DNA from: Curtobacterium flaccumfaciens
GTDB taxonomy: Bacteria > Actinomycetota > Actinomycetes > Actinomycetales > Microbacteriaceae
Reading direction: 5' to 3'
NCBI RefSeq assembly: GCF_013359815.1
Contig: NZ_JABMCF010000031.1
Location: 1-64,000 of the forward strand
Length of the DNA stretch: 64,000 nucleotides
The position numbers and the translations under genes are program-made. The notes beneath the pieces were generated by a model. It made no database searches. It saw only the letters and a program-made list of their open reading frames with translations, and was not told where the DNA came from. This document shows, piece by piece, positions 1 to 8,222 of this stretch (positions within the stretch are counted from its first letter, which is position 1; each line of letters opens with the position of its first letter).

Positions 1-480
1 ACCGCTCGCCGCGCGCCCGGCGGGGTGTTGTGACCGGCGGGCGGGCGGGCGCGGTGGGCGTGGGGCGCGGCGGCCTGGAGGCTCGGGGCGGCGCCGCCAC
101 GCGCCTCCAAGCCGTCGACTGGTCGCGTTCCGTCGCCTGGAAGGCCCGCCGCCGAGTGGTCGCGACTTGTCGTCGGAGGGGCGCCGAGTGGTCACGAACT
201 GTCGGCTGGCGGCGCCGCAGGCGACGGTCTGCGACCGCTCGCCGCGCACCCGGCGGGGTGTTGCGACCGGCCGGCGGGCGCGGCGGCCTGGAGGCTCGGG
301 GCGGTGCCGGCACGCGCCTCCAGGCCGTCGACCGGTCGCGTTCCGTCGCCTGGGGGCCCGCCGCCGAGTGGTCACGACTCGTCGTCGGAGGGGCGCCGAG
401 TGGTCACGAACTGTCCGCTGGCGGCGCCGCAGGCGACGGTCTGCGACTGCTCGCCGCGTGCCCGGCGGGGTGTTGTGACC
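1..480. repeat. Degenerate ~210-230 bp direct tandem repeat, about 2.2 copies
   Basis: The segment beginning CTCGCCGCGC.CCGGCGGGGTGTTG recurs at about 5, 238 and 449, giving periods of 233 and 212 bp; the first unit has about 21 extra bp of GCGGGCGG-like sequence. Each unit carries GCCTGGAGGC, then GCGCCTCCAAGCC or GCGCCTCCAGGCC, then GGTCGCGTTCCGTCGCCTGG, then GAGTGGTCACGAACTGTC. The gene-free stretch runs on to 638 with non-repeated GC-rich sequence, including a short CCGCTC microrepeat at 596-615. Open frames across it are compositional. I see no gene, transposase or RNA in 1-638. Confidence 0.75.
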
Positions 481-638
481 GACCGGGACGCCCGCCGAGG
501 TCGCACGATCTGCCGCCCGACCGGCGTCGGCACGACGGTTCGCGCAACCACGACGATGCGCACGCGGCGTGTCGTGCGACCGCAGCACACCCGCCCCGCT
601 CCCGCTCCCGCTCCCGAGCCGCCCCCGCCGCGCACGCG

Positions 639-995
639 TCAGCGGTACCCGCCGTCCTCCAGGCCGGCCTCGACCTCGAACCGGTTCCGCAGCGGATCCC
701 GCCCGGCGACGGCGTAGAGCAGCGGCATGAGCATGCCGTACCGGCGCCACTGCTCGACGTGCACCCGCTCGTGCCGGAGCACCCGCGGGCCGTCGTTGTC
801 GCGCGTCAGGTACACCGACCCGACGCAGGTGCCGCCGCGCCGGAACACCCAGCGCGGCAGCCCCGTGCAGACCACGAGCCCGTCCTCCACCCGGATCCGC
901 CCGGTCGACAGGGGGACGCCCACGGCGAGCCCGACGGCGGTCGCGAACACCCACCCCGCACGGGACACGGGGGAGTCGAGCAGCGGGTTGCGCAC
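639..995 (-). CDS. Small HExxH-motif protein of unknown function
   Basis: 118 aa from a GTG start two bases after the stop of the upstream oxidoreductase gene, so the two are probably cotranscribed. The N-terminal half has a hydrophobic stretch (about aa 12-30). The C-terminal half contains an HERVH sequence, which fits the zinc-metallopeptidase HExxH pattern, followed by QWRRYG and a conserved-looking acidic end (FEVEAGLEDGGY) that could supply a third ligand. Small proteins of this type occur beside pyridine nucleotide-disulfide oxidoreductases in Microbacteriaceae and are usually left hypothetical. Peptidase activity is only inferred; the domain is much shorter than known metallopeptidases, so a metal-binding or structural role is equally possible. 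Confidence 0.7.
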   Translation of the reverse strand: MRNPLLDSPVSRAGWVFATAVGLAVGVPLSTGRIRVEDGLVVCTGLPRWVFRRGGTCVGSVYLTRDNDGPRVLRHERVHVEQWRRYGMLMPLLYAVAGRDPLRNRFEVEAGLEDGGYR

Positions 996-997
996 GC

Positions 998-2401
998 TCA
1001 GGCCGGGCGGCCGTACGTCTCGAGCAGGCGGAGCCAGATCTCGTTCATCGTCGGGTAGGCCGGCACCGCGTGCCACAGGCGGTCGATCGGGACCTCGCCC
1101 ACGACGGCGACGGTGGCACCGTGCAGCATCTCGGCGACGTCCTGGCCGACGAACGTGACGCCCACGACGACCCCGCGGTCCTCGTCGACGACCATCTTCG
1201 CGCGGCCCGTGTAACCGTCTGCCTGCAGCGAGGACCCGGCGATCGCACCGAGGTCGTACTCGACCGCGCGGACGTTCAGCCCCTGCTCGCGGGCCTTCGC
1301 CTCGGTCAGTCCGACGCTCGCGACCTCGGGGTCGGTGAAGGTGACCTGCGGCGAGGCGGCGTGGTCGGCGGTGGCGACGTGGGCACCCCACGGCTCGGTG
1401 TGCAGCGGCGTGCCCTGGTACCGGGCCGCGATCGCCTCGCCGGCGGCACGCGCCTGGTACTTGCCCTGGTGCGTGAGCAGGACGCGGTGGTTGACGTCAC
1501 CCACGGCGTACAGCCAGTCGGTGCCGTGCACGAGCATGGTGTCGTCGACGTCGAGCCAGTCGCCCGCGGTCAGGCCGACGGTCTCGAGCCCGAGGTCACG
1601 CGTGTGTGCGGCGCGGCCCGTGGCGGCGAGCACCTCGCTCGTGATGACGGTGGTGCCGTCGTCGAGCTCCGTGGTGACGAGACCGTGCTCGTCGCGGTCG
1701 ACCCGGACCGGGTTGACGCCGGTGCGGACGTCGACACCGAGTTCGCGCAGGGAGTCGGCGACGAGTTCCCCGGCGAAGGGCTCCATGCCGCCGAGCAGAC
1801 CGTGCCGGGCGACGAGGGTGACCTTCGCGCCGAGGGACGCCCACGCGGTCGCGAGCTCCGAGCCGGAGACGCCGCCGCCGATGACGAGCAGGCTCTCGGG
1901 GACCTGCTGGGCGCTGGTGCCCTCGCGGGTGCCCCACGGCTTCGCCTCGGCGAGACCGGGCACCGGGGGCAGCGTGTGCAGGGAGCCGGTGACGACCGCG
2001 ACGGCGGCGCGCGCGGTGTGCGTCTCGCCGTCCACGTCGATGGTCTTCGGGCCGGTGATGCGGGCGTGCCCGCGGATCAGGTCGATGCCGGCGGACTCGA
2101 GCCACGAGACCTGGCTGTCGTCCTTCCAGTCGGAGGTGAACGAGTTGCGGCGGGCGAGCACGTGGGCCGCGTCGAGCGTGCCGGTCACGGCCTGCTTCGC
2201 ACCGTCGAGCCGCTTGGCGGCGGCGAGGGCATGTCCGCTGCGCAGGAGCGCCTTCGAGGGCATGCACGCCCAGTAGGAGCACTCGCCGCCGACGAGCTCG
2301 GCCTCCACGATCGCGACCGACAGGTCGCGCTTCCTGGCGTAGTCCGCCACGTTCTCGCCGACAGCGCCGGCTCCGATCACGATGAGGTCGTAGTCCGTCA
2401 T
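998..2401 (-). CDS. NAD(P)/FAD-dependent pyridine nucleotide-disulfide oxidoreductase
   Basis: 467 aa, the usual length of the dihydrolipoamide dehydrogenase / glutathione reductase / mercuric reductase family. The N-terminal FAD-binding motif is DLIVIGAGAVGENVA. The redox-active cysteine pair is present as ECSYWACMPSK near aa 40-50, so electron transfer through a disulfide is possible. A second Rossmann motif (VIGGGVSGSELA) near aa 175 binds NAD(P)H, and the C-terminal dimerisation domain (FTDPEVASVGLT) follows. The SYWA spacing between the cysteines is typical of an actinobacterial group annotated only as NAD(P)/FAD oxidoreductase. It is therefore not safely lpd, mtr or merA, and no dehydrogenase-complex genes lie nearby. 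ATG start at 2401. Confidence 0.9.
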   Translation of the reverse strand: MTDYDLIVIGAGAVGENVADYARKRDLSVAIVEAELVGGECSYWACMPSKALLRSGHALAAAKRLDGAKQAVTGTLDAAHVLARRNSFTSDWKDDSQVSWLESAGIDLIRGHARITGPKTIDVDGETHTARAAVAVVTGSLHTLPPVPGLAEAKPWGTREGTSAQQVPESLLVIGGGVSGSELATAWASLGAKVTLVARHGLLGGMEPFAGELVADSLRELGVDVRTGVNPVRVDRDEHGLVTTELDDGTTVITSEVLAATGRAAHTRDLGLETVGLTAGDWLDVDDTMLVHGTDWLYAVGDVNHRVLLTHQGKYQARAAGEAIAARYQGTPLHTEPWGAHVATADHAASPQVTFTDPEVASVGLTEAKAREQGLNVRAVEYDLGAIAGSSLQADGYTGRAKMVVDEDRGVVVGVTFVGQDVAEMLHGATVAVVGEVPIDRLWHAVPAYPTMNEIWLRLLETYGRPA

Positions 2402-2456
2402 GCTGCCGAGCGTACGCGGACCGGCAGGGGGTCCGCCGGTCGCGTCGTGCGCGTGG

Positions 2457-3278
2457 TCAGCCCACCCGGGAGGCGCTGGTCACCGCTCCGACGACGCGCA
2501 GGATCACGCCGAGGTCGTCCACCGCCCGGTCCGGGTCGACGGGGGCGAATCCGGTGAGCGCAGCGCCGACGAGGCGCCGGCCGCGGGTCGCGGCCTGGAT
2601 GCGCTCGACGAGCGCTGCGCCGTCGAGCCCGAACGGCACGGGTTCGAGCAGCCCGTCGACCTCGGACGGGTCGAGGACGTCGAGGTCGACGTGCACGAAG
2701 ACCGATGCGGCACCGGTCCGCTCGACCGCTGCGGCGAGGGCGTCCGGGGTGGCGGCATCGACGTCGAGGTGCACGATCCCGGCCTTGTCGAGGGCGGCTC
2801 GTTCGGCGTCCTCGACCCCGCGGACCCCGGCGACGACGACCGAGGACGCCGGCACCACCGGCAGTCCGGGGAACAGGTCGTCGGGACGGTCGACCAGCAG
2901 ACGAAGGGCGGCGGTCTCGGCGGCGACGGGCTGGGCCCGGTTGAGCGCGCGGTACCCGCTGGACCCGGAGATGCGGACGAACGCGGTGTCCGGTGCGAGG
3001 GCGGCGGTCGCGCCGAGGACACTGGCGCCGTCACCGCCGACGACGAGCACCGGTTCGGTTGCGACGGCTGTTTCCTCGGCGACGCGTTCGGCGACGGCGA
3101 GCACCGAGGTGTAGCGGGCGACGGCGGTCTCGAGGCGGTCACCCGCTCCGGCCGGGACGTCGACCACGGTGGTGGACGCCCGGGGGAGGTCGGCCGCGAT
3201 CGCCGACGCACCGTCCCCGAGGCGCATCGCGCGCGACGACGCCGAACCCTGCCACTGACCGACCACGAGGAAGTGCAT
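2457..3278 (-). CDS. Arginase/ureohydrolase-fold protein, metal site degenerate
   Basis: 273 aa, about the length of arginases and formimidoylglutamases. The C-terminal signature HVDLDVLDPSE matches the family SxDxDxxDP metal-binding motif. The other two conserved metal motifs are altered: GGDH appears as GGDG (about aa 103), and the DAHxD segment is replaced by FVRISGSSGYR (about aa 125). With the two histidines and the DxH aspartates gone, a binuclear Mn2+ centre is unlikely to form normally. It may be an inactive or re-purposed family member. It stands alone on the minus strand, 55 bp from the oxidoreductase start and with a 44-bp gap from the PspA-like gene. ATG start at 3278. Confidence 0.8.
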   Translation of the reverse strand: MHFLVVGQWQGSASSRAMRLGDGASAIAADLPRASTTVVDVPAGAGDRLETAVARYTSVLAVAERVAEETAVATEPVLVVGGDGASVLGATAALAPDTAFVRISGSSGYRALNRAQPVAAETAALRLLVDRPDDLFPGLPVVPASSVVVAGVRGVEDAERAALDKAGIVHLDVDAATPDALAAAVERTGAASVFVHVDLDVLDPSEVDGLLEPVPFGLDGAALVERIQAATRGRRLVGAALTGFAPVDPDRAVDDLGVILRVVGAVTSASRVG

Positions 3279-3322
3279 CGTCTCAGTCTGTCAGCTGGGG
3301 TCCGGCGTCGTCAGGGCGTTCG

Positions 3323-4048
3323 TCAGATGCTCGAGGATCCGCCGGACTTCAGCGCGGCGAGCCGTGCCTCGACCTCGGCGTCCTTGCCGACGTCCTCGAG
3401 GCTCTCGAACTGTGCGTCGAGGCTCGACGACTGCAGCTCCTGCTGGCCGAGCACCTTCGCCTCTTCGCGGCGGACCTTCTCCTCGAAGCGGCCGAGGTCG
3501 CTCGTCGGGTCGAGCACGTCGATGTTGCCGAGGGCGTCGTTGACGCGGGACTGCGCCTCGGCGGTCTTCGAGCGGGCGACGAGGTTGTCCCGCTTCGCGC
3601 GGAGCTGCTCGAGCTTCTGCTCCATGCCGGCGAGACCGGTCTTGAGCTTCTCGACGGCCTCGTTCTGCGACGCCAGGTTCGGCTCCGCGTCCTTGACCTC
3701 CTGCTCGGCGGCGATCTGCTTGCCGATCGCGATCTTCGCGAGGTTGTCGAATTTGTCCGCCTCGGCCGACTTCCCCTCGGAGCGGTACTTGTCGGCGGCG
3801 GCGGAGGCGTTGGCGGCCTTCTGGCCCCACTCGACCGCGGCCTTCTTGTCCTCTTCGTGGTCCTGCTCGAGCAGGCGCACGTTGCCGATGGTCTGCGCGA
3901 TCGCGGTCTTCGCGTCCGCGATGTTGTTCGTGTAGTCGCGGACGAGCTGGTCCAGCATCTTCTGCGGGTCCTCGGCGTCGTCGATGATCTGGTTGATGTT
4001 CGCGCGCACGAGGGTGGAGATGCGTCCGAAGATGGTCTGCTTGGCCAT
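3323..4048 (-). CDS. PspA/IM30 family membrane-stress protein
   Basis: 241 aa beginning MAKQTIFGRISTLVRANINQ, the amphipathic N-terminal helix that lets PspA/Vipp1 proteins bind stressed membranes. Almost all of the rest is charged, Ala/Glu/Lys-rich coiled coil. The sequence DDAEDPQKMLDQLVRDY is highly characteristic of the family. The start was chosen at the ATG at 4048 because it begins the family N-terminus and is preceded by an AAAGGGAA ribosome-binding site. It lies 80 bp downstream of the TPM/YgcG protein on the same strand, a frequent actinobacterial pairing suggesting one envelope-maintenance unit. Confidence 0.92.
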   Translation of the reverse strand: MAKQTIFGRISTLVRANINQIIDDAEDPQKMLDQLVRDYTNNIADAKTAIAQTIGNVRLLEQDHEEDKKAAVEWGQKAANASAAADKYRSEGKSAEADKFDNLAKIAIGKQIAAEQEVKDAEPNLASQNEAVEKLKTGLAGMEQKLEQLRAKRDNLVARSKTAEAQSRVNDALGNIDVLDPTSDLGRFEEKVRREEAKVLGQQELQSSSLDAQFESLEDVGKDAEVEARLAALKSGGSSSI

Positions 4049-4128
4049 TGCTGTTCCCTTTCGTGGAAGTCCTGTGGACGGTGTTGTCGGGTCGTGTCTG
4101 GTTCTGGGTGCCGGGGGAGTGCGTCGGG

Positions 4129-6129
4129 TCAGAAGCGGCCGCCGCCGGAGAAGCCGCCGCCGCCCCCGCCGCCGCCTCCGCCGAAGCCGCCACCGCCGCT
4201 GAAGCCCCCGCCGCCGCCGAAGCCGCCGCCCCCGAAGGAACCGCCGCCGTAGCTGCCGCCGCGTCCGCCGAGCAGGCCGCCGAGGACGAGTCCGGTGACG
4301 AGGCCGCCGAGCTGGGCGCCGCCTCCGCCAGCGCCCTGGCCGCCGCCCCAGCCGCCGAGGTCGTCGTTGGCGGCATCCATCGCGGCGGCCGCGTACTGCT
4401 CGGCCGCGCGGGCGGCGTTGAGTGCCTGGCCGGGGTTGTTCGGGGCGAGCTCGACGGCGTCGTCGTAGGCGCGCTGGGCCTCGGACAGCCGGGTCCGGGC
4501 CGTCGGGCCGATGCCGCCGCGGTGCAGGGAGACGTAGTCGCGGGCCTGGCTGATCCGGTTCCGGGCATCGCGCAGGGCCGCGTCGAGCGCCTGGGTGGCC
4601 CGCTGGCGCTGTTCTTCGGCACCCCGCGCCGTGGCGATGGCCTGGTCGATCTCGGTGTTCGCCCGGGTCAGCGCGTCGACGGCCGCCACGGGGTCCTTCG
4701 GGTCGAGCCCCTGGCGGAGCACGGCCTCGGCGCGGGTGACCGCGGCGGCGAGGTCCGGCCCGCCCGAGCGCAGGCTGCGGGCGGCGGCGACGTCGCCCTG
4801 GATGTCGATGCGCATCGCCTCGGCGCGGGCGGTGGCCTCGTCGAAGGACTGCTCGGCGGCGAGTGCGCCGTCGGTGAGCTGCTGCACCTGCGCGAGCGCG
4901 TGCTGGGCGTCGCGCACGGCGACGACCGCCTCGCCCTTGTCGCCGGCCGCGATGGAGGCGGTGGCGGCGTTCGAGCGTTCGGTGGCGAAGGCGAGCACCT
5001 GGTGGGCCTGGTCGACGTTGTTCGCCACGGTGGCGAGGGTGCGGCCGGTGTAGCGGGCGCGGACGCGGTCGAGTGCCGCGGCGGCGGCCCCGACCGATGC
5101 CGGCGCGGCGGCCACGGCCTGGGCGAGCGATGCCGCGGCGTCCTCGATGCCGTCCTCGAGCGAGCGGAGCTGGTCGAACGCCTCGGTCTGCTCCTCGATC
5201 GCGGCGTGCGCACGTTCGCAGATCACGATGATCTGGTTCGCCCACTCGGCGCGCTGCTGCGGGGTGTCGGGGATCTCGTCGTCGAGCTGCTGCCGGATCG
5301 TGAAGGCCTTGCGGACCTCGCGCTGGGCGGCCTGCACGGCGTCGGCGAAGGGCTTGGCGGCGTCGGGGCCGAACTGCGCGCTCGCGAACCCGACCTCTTG
5401 CTCGGCGGTGCGGAGTTCGTCGTCGATGGTGACCAGGGCGCCGCCGGCGGTGCGTTCGAGGTCGGCGAGCGAGGCTTCCTGCGCCTCGGTCGCTGCGGCG
5501 GTGCGGCGCTTGTTGCGGGTCCGGATGACCAGGACCACGACGACGAGCCCGACGACCACGACGAGCAGCAGGATCCACAGCCAGGTCAGGTCCACCGGGG
5601 CCTGCGACTGGGTCAGCCCGTCGGCGAAGGCCACGGCGGCGCCGGACCAGTCATCCTGCTTGAGCCGGGGCAGCAGCGAATCGTCGACGGCGTTCTGCAC
5701 GTCGGACTCCGAGATCGCGGTCTCGTTCGTCTGCTGGACGTCGTAGTTGCGCTCGGTGACCGCGACCGAGAGCAGGATGCCGTCGCTGTCGATCTGGTTC
5801 TGCTCGAGCACCGCCCGACCCCACTCGGTGTGGTCGGTGGGGTCGGTGAAGGACGGCACGAACACGACGTACAGCTGCGTCTGGGTCTCGGAGTACAGGT
5901 CCTGCACGGCCTGCTCGACCTTCGACTGCTGGGACGCGGTCAGCGCGTCGGCCTCGTCGAGGACGTACGCGCCGCCCAGGTCGACGGGCGCCGTGGCGTG
6001 GGCGGTCGCTGCCGGAGCCAGGACGATCAGCATCGCGACGAGGGCGGCCGTCACACGGCTCCACAGCCGCGTTGTCCCCCTGTGCCCGCTCGATCCGTCC
6101 GTGCCCGATCCGTGCTGGACCGCTCGCAT
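4129..6129 (-). CDS. TPM-domain (YgcG-like) membrane protein with glycine-rich tail
   Basis: 666 aa. Order of parts: signal peptide (hydrophobic core TAALVAMLIVLAP, likely cleavage after AHA, about aa 45); extracytoplasmic TPM domain (about aa 50-165); one transmembrane helix (about aa 182-205) followed by RTRNKRR, so the rest is cytoplasmic; a long Ala/Glu-rich helical region (about aa 210-590); and a C-terminal tail almost entirely Gly/Phe/Ser. This architecture is standard for TPM_phosphatase/YgcG proteins. Start chosen at ATG 6129 with GGAGGA three bases upstream; an in-frame ATG at 6219 would add 30 Arg-rich residues before the signal sequence. The gene precedes the PspA-like gene. Enzymatic function is not established. 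Confidence 0.88.
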   Translation of the reverse strand: MRAVQHGSGTDGSSGHRGTTRLWSRVTAALVAMLIVLAPAATAHATAPVDLGGAYVLDEADALTASQQSKVEQAVQDLYSETQTQLYVVFVPSFTDPTDHTEWGRAVLEQNQIDSDGILLSVAVTERNYDVQQTNETAISESDVQNAVDDSLLPRLKQDDWSGAAVAFADGLTQSQAPVDLTWLWILLLVVVVGLVVVVLVIRTRNKRRTAAATEAQEASLADLERTAGGALVTIDDELRTAEQEVGFASAQFGPDAAKPFADAVQAAQREVRKAFTIRQQLDDEIPDTPQQRAEWANQIIVICERAHAAIEEQTEAFDQLRSLEDGIEDAAASLAQAVAAAPASVGAAAAALDRVRARYTGRTLATVANNVDQAHQVLAFATERSNAATASIAAGDKGEAVVAVRDAQHALAQVQQLTDGALAAEQSFDEATARAEAMRIDIQGDVAAARSLRSGGPDLAAAVTRAEAVLRQGLDPKDPVAAVDALTRANTEIDQAIATARGAEEQRQRATQALDAALRDARNRISQARDYVSLHRGGIGPTARTRLSEAQRAYDDAVELAPNNPGQALNAARAAEQYAAAAMDAANDDLGGWGGGQGAGGGGAQLGGLVTGLVLGGLLGGRGGSYGGGSFGGGGFGGGGGFSGGGGFGGGGGGGGGGFSGGGRF

Positions 6130-6338
6130 CCGTCCTCCGTCCGTCGCCGGTCGGTACCCCGTGGCACCGCACCGGACCGCGCCACGAGTGCGCTGTCGCC
6201 CGGAGTCTATCCAGGCCACGCAGGGGCACGGACAGACTCTGGGGGAACGCTCCGGAGCGTGCTTCCTGTGGACGTCTTGTCCCCCGTACCGGGGTATGCT
6301 GGCGCCACTGTTCGAGGATGAACGGAAGGGGAAGAACG

Positions 6339-6542
6339 ATGGAACGCACCACGAGCACCGAGGTCGTCCCGCTCGAGGACGGCTACCACCGGGTGTCGAC
6401 TCCGGCGACGGGTGTGATCGGTTTCGTGCGCGAGCACGACGGCCGCTACGAGGTCCTGCGCGGACGAGTTCGCCAGGCGACCCGCTCCGAGGGGCAGTAC
6501 AGCACCATGAACGTCGCGCTCATCGCGCTGACGCACGCCTGA
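6339..6542 (+). CDS. Small conserved-looking hypothetical protein (67 aa)
   Basis: 67 aa starting MERTTSTEVVPLEDGYHRVS and ending VALIALTHA. GGAAGGGGAAG lies seven bases before the ATG, and a -10-like TATGCT lies about 40 bp upstream at 6295-6300. Codon use is strongly GC3-rich as in neighbouring genes. There is no signal peptide or transmembrane segment; the sequence looks like a small beta-rich domain (GVIGFVREHDGRYEVLRG). I do not recognise the family. A stem-loop follows the stop codon. Confidence 0.65.
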   Translation: MERTTSTEVVPLEDGYHRVSTPATGVIGFVREHDGRYEVLRGRVRQATRSEGQYSTMNVALIALTHA

Positions 6543-6551
6543 TCCGCTCTG

Positions 6552-6600
6552 GGCGCGACCGCACGACCGACGGGCGCTGCTCCGGTCGGTGGGTCGCGCC
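6552..6600. terminator. Strong stem-loop between the small ORF and the PPTase gene
   Basis: GGCGCGACC at 6552-6560 pairs perfectly with GGTCGCGCC at 6592-6600, with a further ACCGA/TCGGT stem inside. It starts ten bases after the stop of the small gene. There is no T-run, so it is a candidate intrinsic terminator of the high-GC actinobacterial kind or simply a structured intergenic element. Confidence 0.45.
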
Positions 6601-6614
6601 TCCAGACCGTCACG

Positions 6615-7169
6615 GTGACGCTCCGGACGCCGGCTGCTGACCGCGCGGACGACCGGGAGGCCCTGGTCGCCGCCGTCGCGTCGGCGACCGGCGTCGAGCC
6701 GGTCGCGGTGCGCGCGGGGCGCGTCTGCCCGCACTGCGCGGGGACCGACCACGGTCGTCCGTGGGCGACCGCCACGGGCGTCTCGGTCGGCGTGAGCCTG
6801 TCGCGCGCACCGGGGGTCGTCGCCCTCGCGGTCGGTCCGTCGGCGCTCGGTGTCGACGTCGAACGGGTCTCGCGGGTCGCCGCTGCGCCGCTCGACGCCT
6901 TCACCCCGGACGAGCTCCGTCGCGCCGACGGGGACCCGGCGCTCCTCGCCACGGCATGGGCGGCCAAGGAGGCCGTGCTGAAACGCGACGGACGCGGGCT
7001 CCGCGTCGACCCGCTCGCGGTGGAGGTCGACGTCGCCGTCGGCACCGCCCGGTTCGAGGGTGCCGAACAACCGCTCACCGTGCTGTACCCCGCGCCGGAC
7101 GTCGTGCTCGTCGTCGCGGCGGGTGGCCTGCCCGTCGAGGTCGTCGGGATGGTCAGCGGGGGAGCGTGA
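6615..7169 (+). CDS. 4'-phosphopantetheinyl transferase
   Basis: 184 aa. It carries the two hallmark motifs of the ACPS/Sfp superfamily: LGVDVERV (Mg2+/CoA-binding GxDxE, about aa 76) and WAAKEAVLKRDGRGL (WxxKEAxxK, about aa 117). These enzymes transfer phosphopantetheine from CoA to the conserved serine of carrier-protein domains. The only nonribosomal peptide synthetase in view is the Pls-like protein encoded 2.4 kb away, whose single carrier domain would need this modification; that pairing is inference. The GTG at 6615 has no clear Shine-Dalgarno, so the exact start is uncertain. The 3' end overlaps the convergent map gene by 17 bp. Confidence 0.88.
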   Translation: MTLRTPAADRADDREALVAAVASATGVEPVAVRAGRVCPHCAGTDHGRPWATATGVSVGVSLSRAPGVVALAVGPSALGVDVERVSRVAAAPLDAFTPDELRRADGDPALLATAWAAKEAVLKRDGRGLRVDPLAVEVDVAVGTARFEGAEQPLTVLYPAPDVVLVVAAGGLPVEVVGMVSGGA

Positions 7170-7932
7170 GCACCTCGGCGCCGTCCTCGGTGATCGCGAT
7201 GGTGTGCTCGGTGTGGGCGGTCCGCGCTCCGGTGGCGCTCCGCAGGGTCCACCCGTCGGCGTCGGTGACCAGGACGTCGGTGTCGGCCATCACCCACGGT
7301 TCGAGCGCGAGCAGGAGCCCGGGCCGGAGGGTGTAGCCGCGACCGGGGCGCCCGGTGTTCGACACGTGCGGGTCCTGGTGCATGGTCGAGCCGATGCCGT
7401 GCCCGCCGAACTCGACGTTCACCGGGTAGCCCGCGGCTTCGAGCACGGTGCCGATCGCGTGGGACAGGTCACCGATGCGGGCGCCCGGTCCGGCGGCGGC
7501 GATGCCCGCGGCCAGTGCGCGTTCGGTGGCGTCGATGAGTGCGAGGTCCTCGGGGCGTGCGGTGCCGACGACGAAGCTGACCGCGGCGTCGGCGGCGATG
7601 CCGTCCAGGGACACCGCGAGGTCGAGGGTCAGCAGGTCGCCGTCCTGCAGCACCTGGTCGTGCGGTAGCCCGTGCAGGACGGCGTCGTTCACGGCCGTGC
7701 AGATGTGGTGGCCGAACGGACCGCGGCCGAACGAGGGGGCGTAGTCGACGTAGCAGGAGTCGGCACCGGCGGCCTCGATCATCTGCTTCGCCCACCGGTC
7801 GATCTCGAGCAGGTTCGTGCCGACGCGGGTGCGTTCGCGCAGGGTCTGCAGGATCGTGCCGACGAGGGCTCCGGTGGCGCGGCCCTTGTCGACCTCGGCG
7901 GGGGTCAGGATCTCGATCACGCGGATGATCAT
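7153..7932 (-). CDS. map: Type I methionine aminopeptidase
   Basis: 259 aa, the normal size for MetAP type I, which removes N-terminal methionine from new proteins. The metal ligands can be followed: DLLTLDLAVSLDGIAADAAV (first Asp pair), GGHGIGSTMHQDPHVSN (His and the family HGIG signature), LALEPWVM (Glu) and a final Glu in HTEHTIAIT. ATG at 7932 or an in-frame GTG at 7920 are both possible starts. It is transcribed divergently from an XRE regulator with about 20 bp between them, and it lacks the N-terminal SH3-binding extension of some actinobacterial MetAPs. Confidence 0.93.
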   Translation of the reverse strand: MIIRVIEILTPAEVDKGRATGALVGTILQTLRERTRVGTNLLEIDRWAKQMIEAAGADSCYVDYAPSFGRGPFGHHICTAVNDAVLHGLPHDQVLQDGDLLTLDLAVSLDGIAADAAVSFVVGTARPEDLALIDATERALAAGIAAAGPGARIGDLSHAIGTVLEAAGYPVNVEFGGHGIGSTMHQDPHVSNTGRPGRGYTLRPGLLLALEPWVMADTDVLVTDADGWTLRSATGARTAHTEHTIAITEDGAEVLTLPR

Positions 7933-7953
7933 ACCGGTATTACTATGTGGTCA
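7931..7953 (+). promoter_or_regulatory. Divergent map/XRE control region with ATACCGGTAT palindrome
   Basis: A perfect 10-bp palindrome (ATACCGGTAT, 7931-7940) overlaps the start of map. It is followed by TACTAT (7941-7946), a good -10 hexamer for the rightward gene. Counting seven bases on from the -10 places the transcription start on the ATG at 7953, implying a leaderless message. The palindrome is a natural operator candidate for the adjacent regulator. Confidence 0.45.
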
Positions 7954-8222
7954 TGGTCCGTCTCCCACTCCGTCCCGACGAGGTCGCGCGCGGTCGTCGC
8001 CTCGGTGCGCTGCTCCGTCGTGCCCGTGGTCCGCGGTCGATCGTGGACACCGCCCTGGCCGCGGGGATCTCGCCGGAGACGCTCCGGAAGATCGAGACCG
8101 GCCGCATCGCGACGCCGGCGTTCTCGACGATCGCGTCGGTCGCCGGTGTGGTCGGCCTGTCGCTCGACGCGATGTGGTCCGAGGTCAGCTGCGACCCGGC
8201 CGACGGCGAGCTGGCGGGCTAG
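7953..8222 (+). CDS. XRE-family helix-turn-helix transcriptional regulator
   Basis: About 89 aa. The core RRLGALLRRARG..SIVDTALAAGISPETLRKIETGRIATPAFSTIASVAG..LSLDAMW is a complete five-helix XRE DNA-binding fold with no further domain. The ATG at 7953 fits a leaderless transcript from TACTAT; a GTG at 7947 would add two residues. The pairing with map is common in Actinobacteria, and the palindrome between them may be its binding site. The 3' end overlaps the convergent aminopeptidase gene by 38 bp. Confidence 0.85.
   Translation: MVRLPLRPDEVARGRRLGALLRRARGPRSIVDTALAAGISPETLRKIETGRIATPAFSTIASVAGVVGLSLDAMWSEVSCDPADGELAG

Noticed and set aside
30..1058. Open frames over the first kilobase on the plus strand
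   Set aside because: They are composed of the tandem repeat and of antisense to the oxidoreductase-linked gene, with Arg/Pro/Gly-rich translations.
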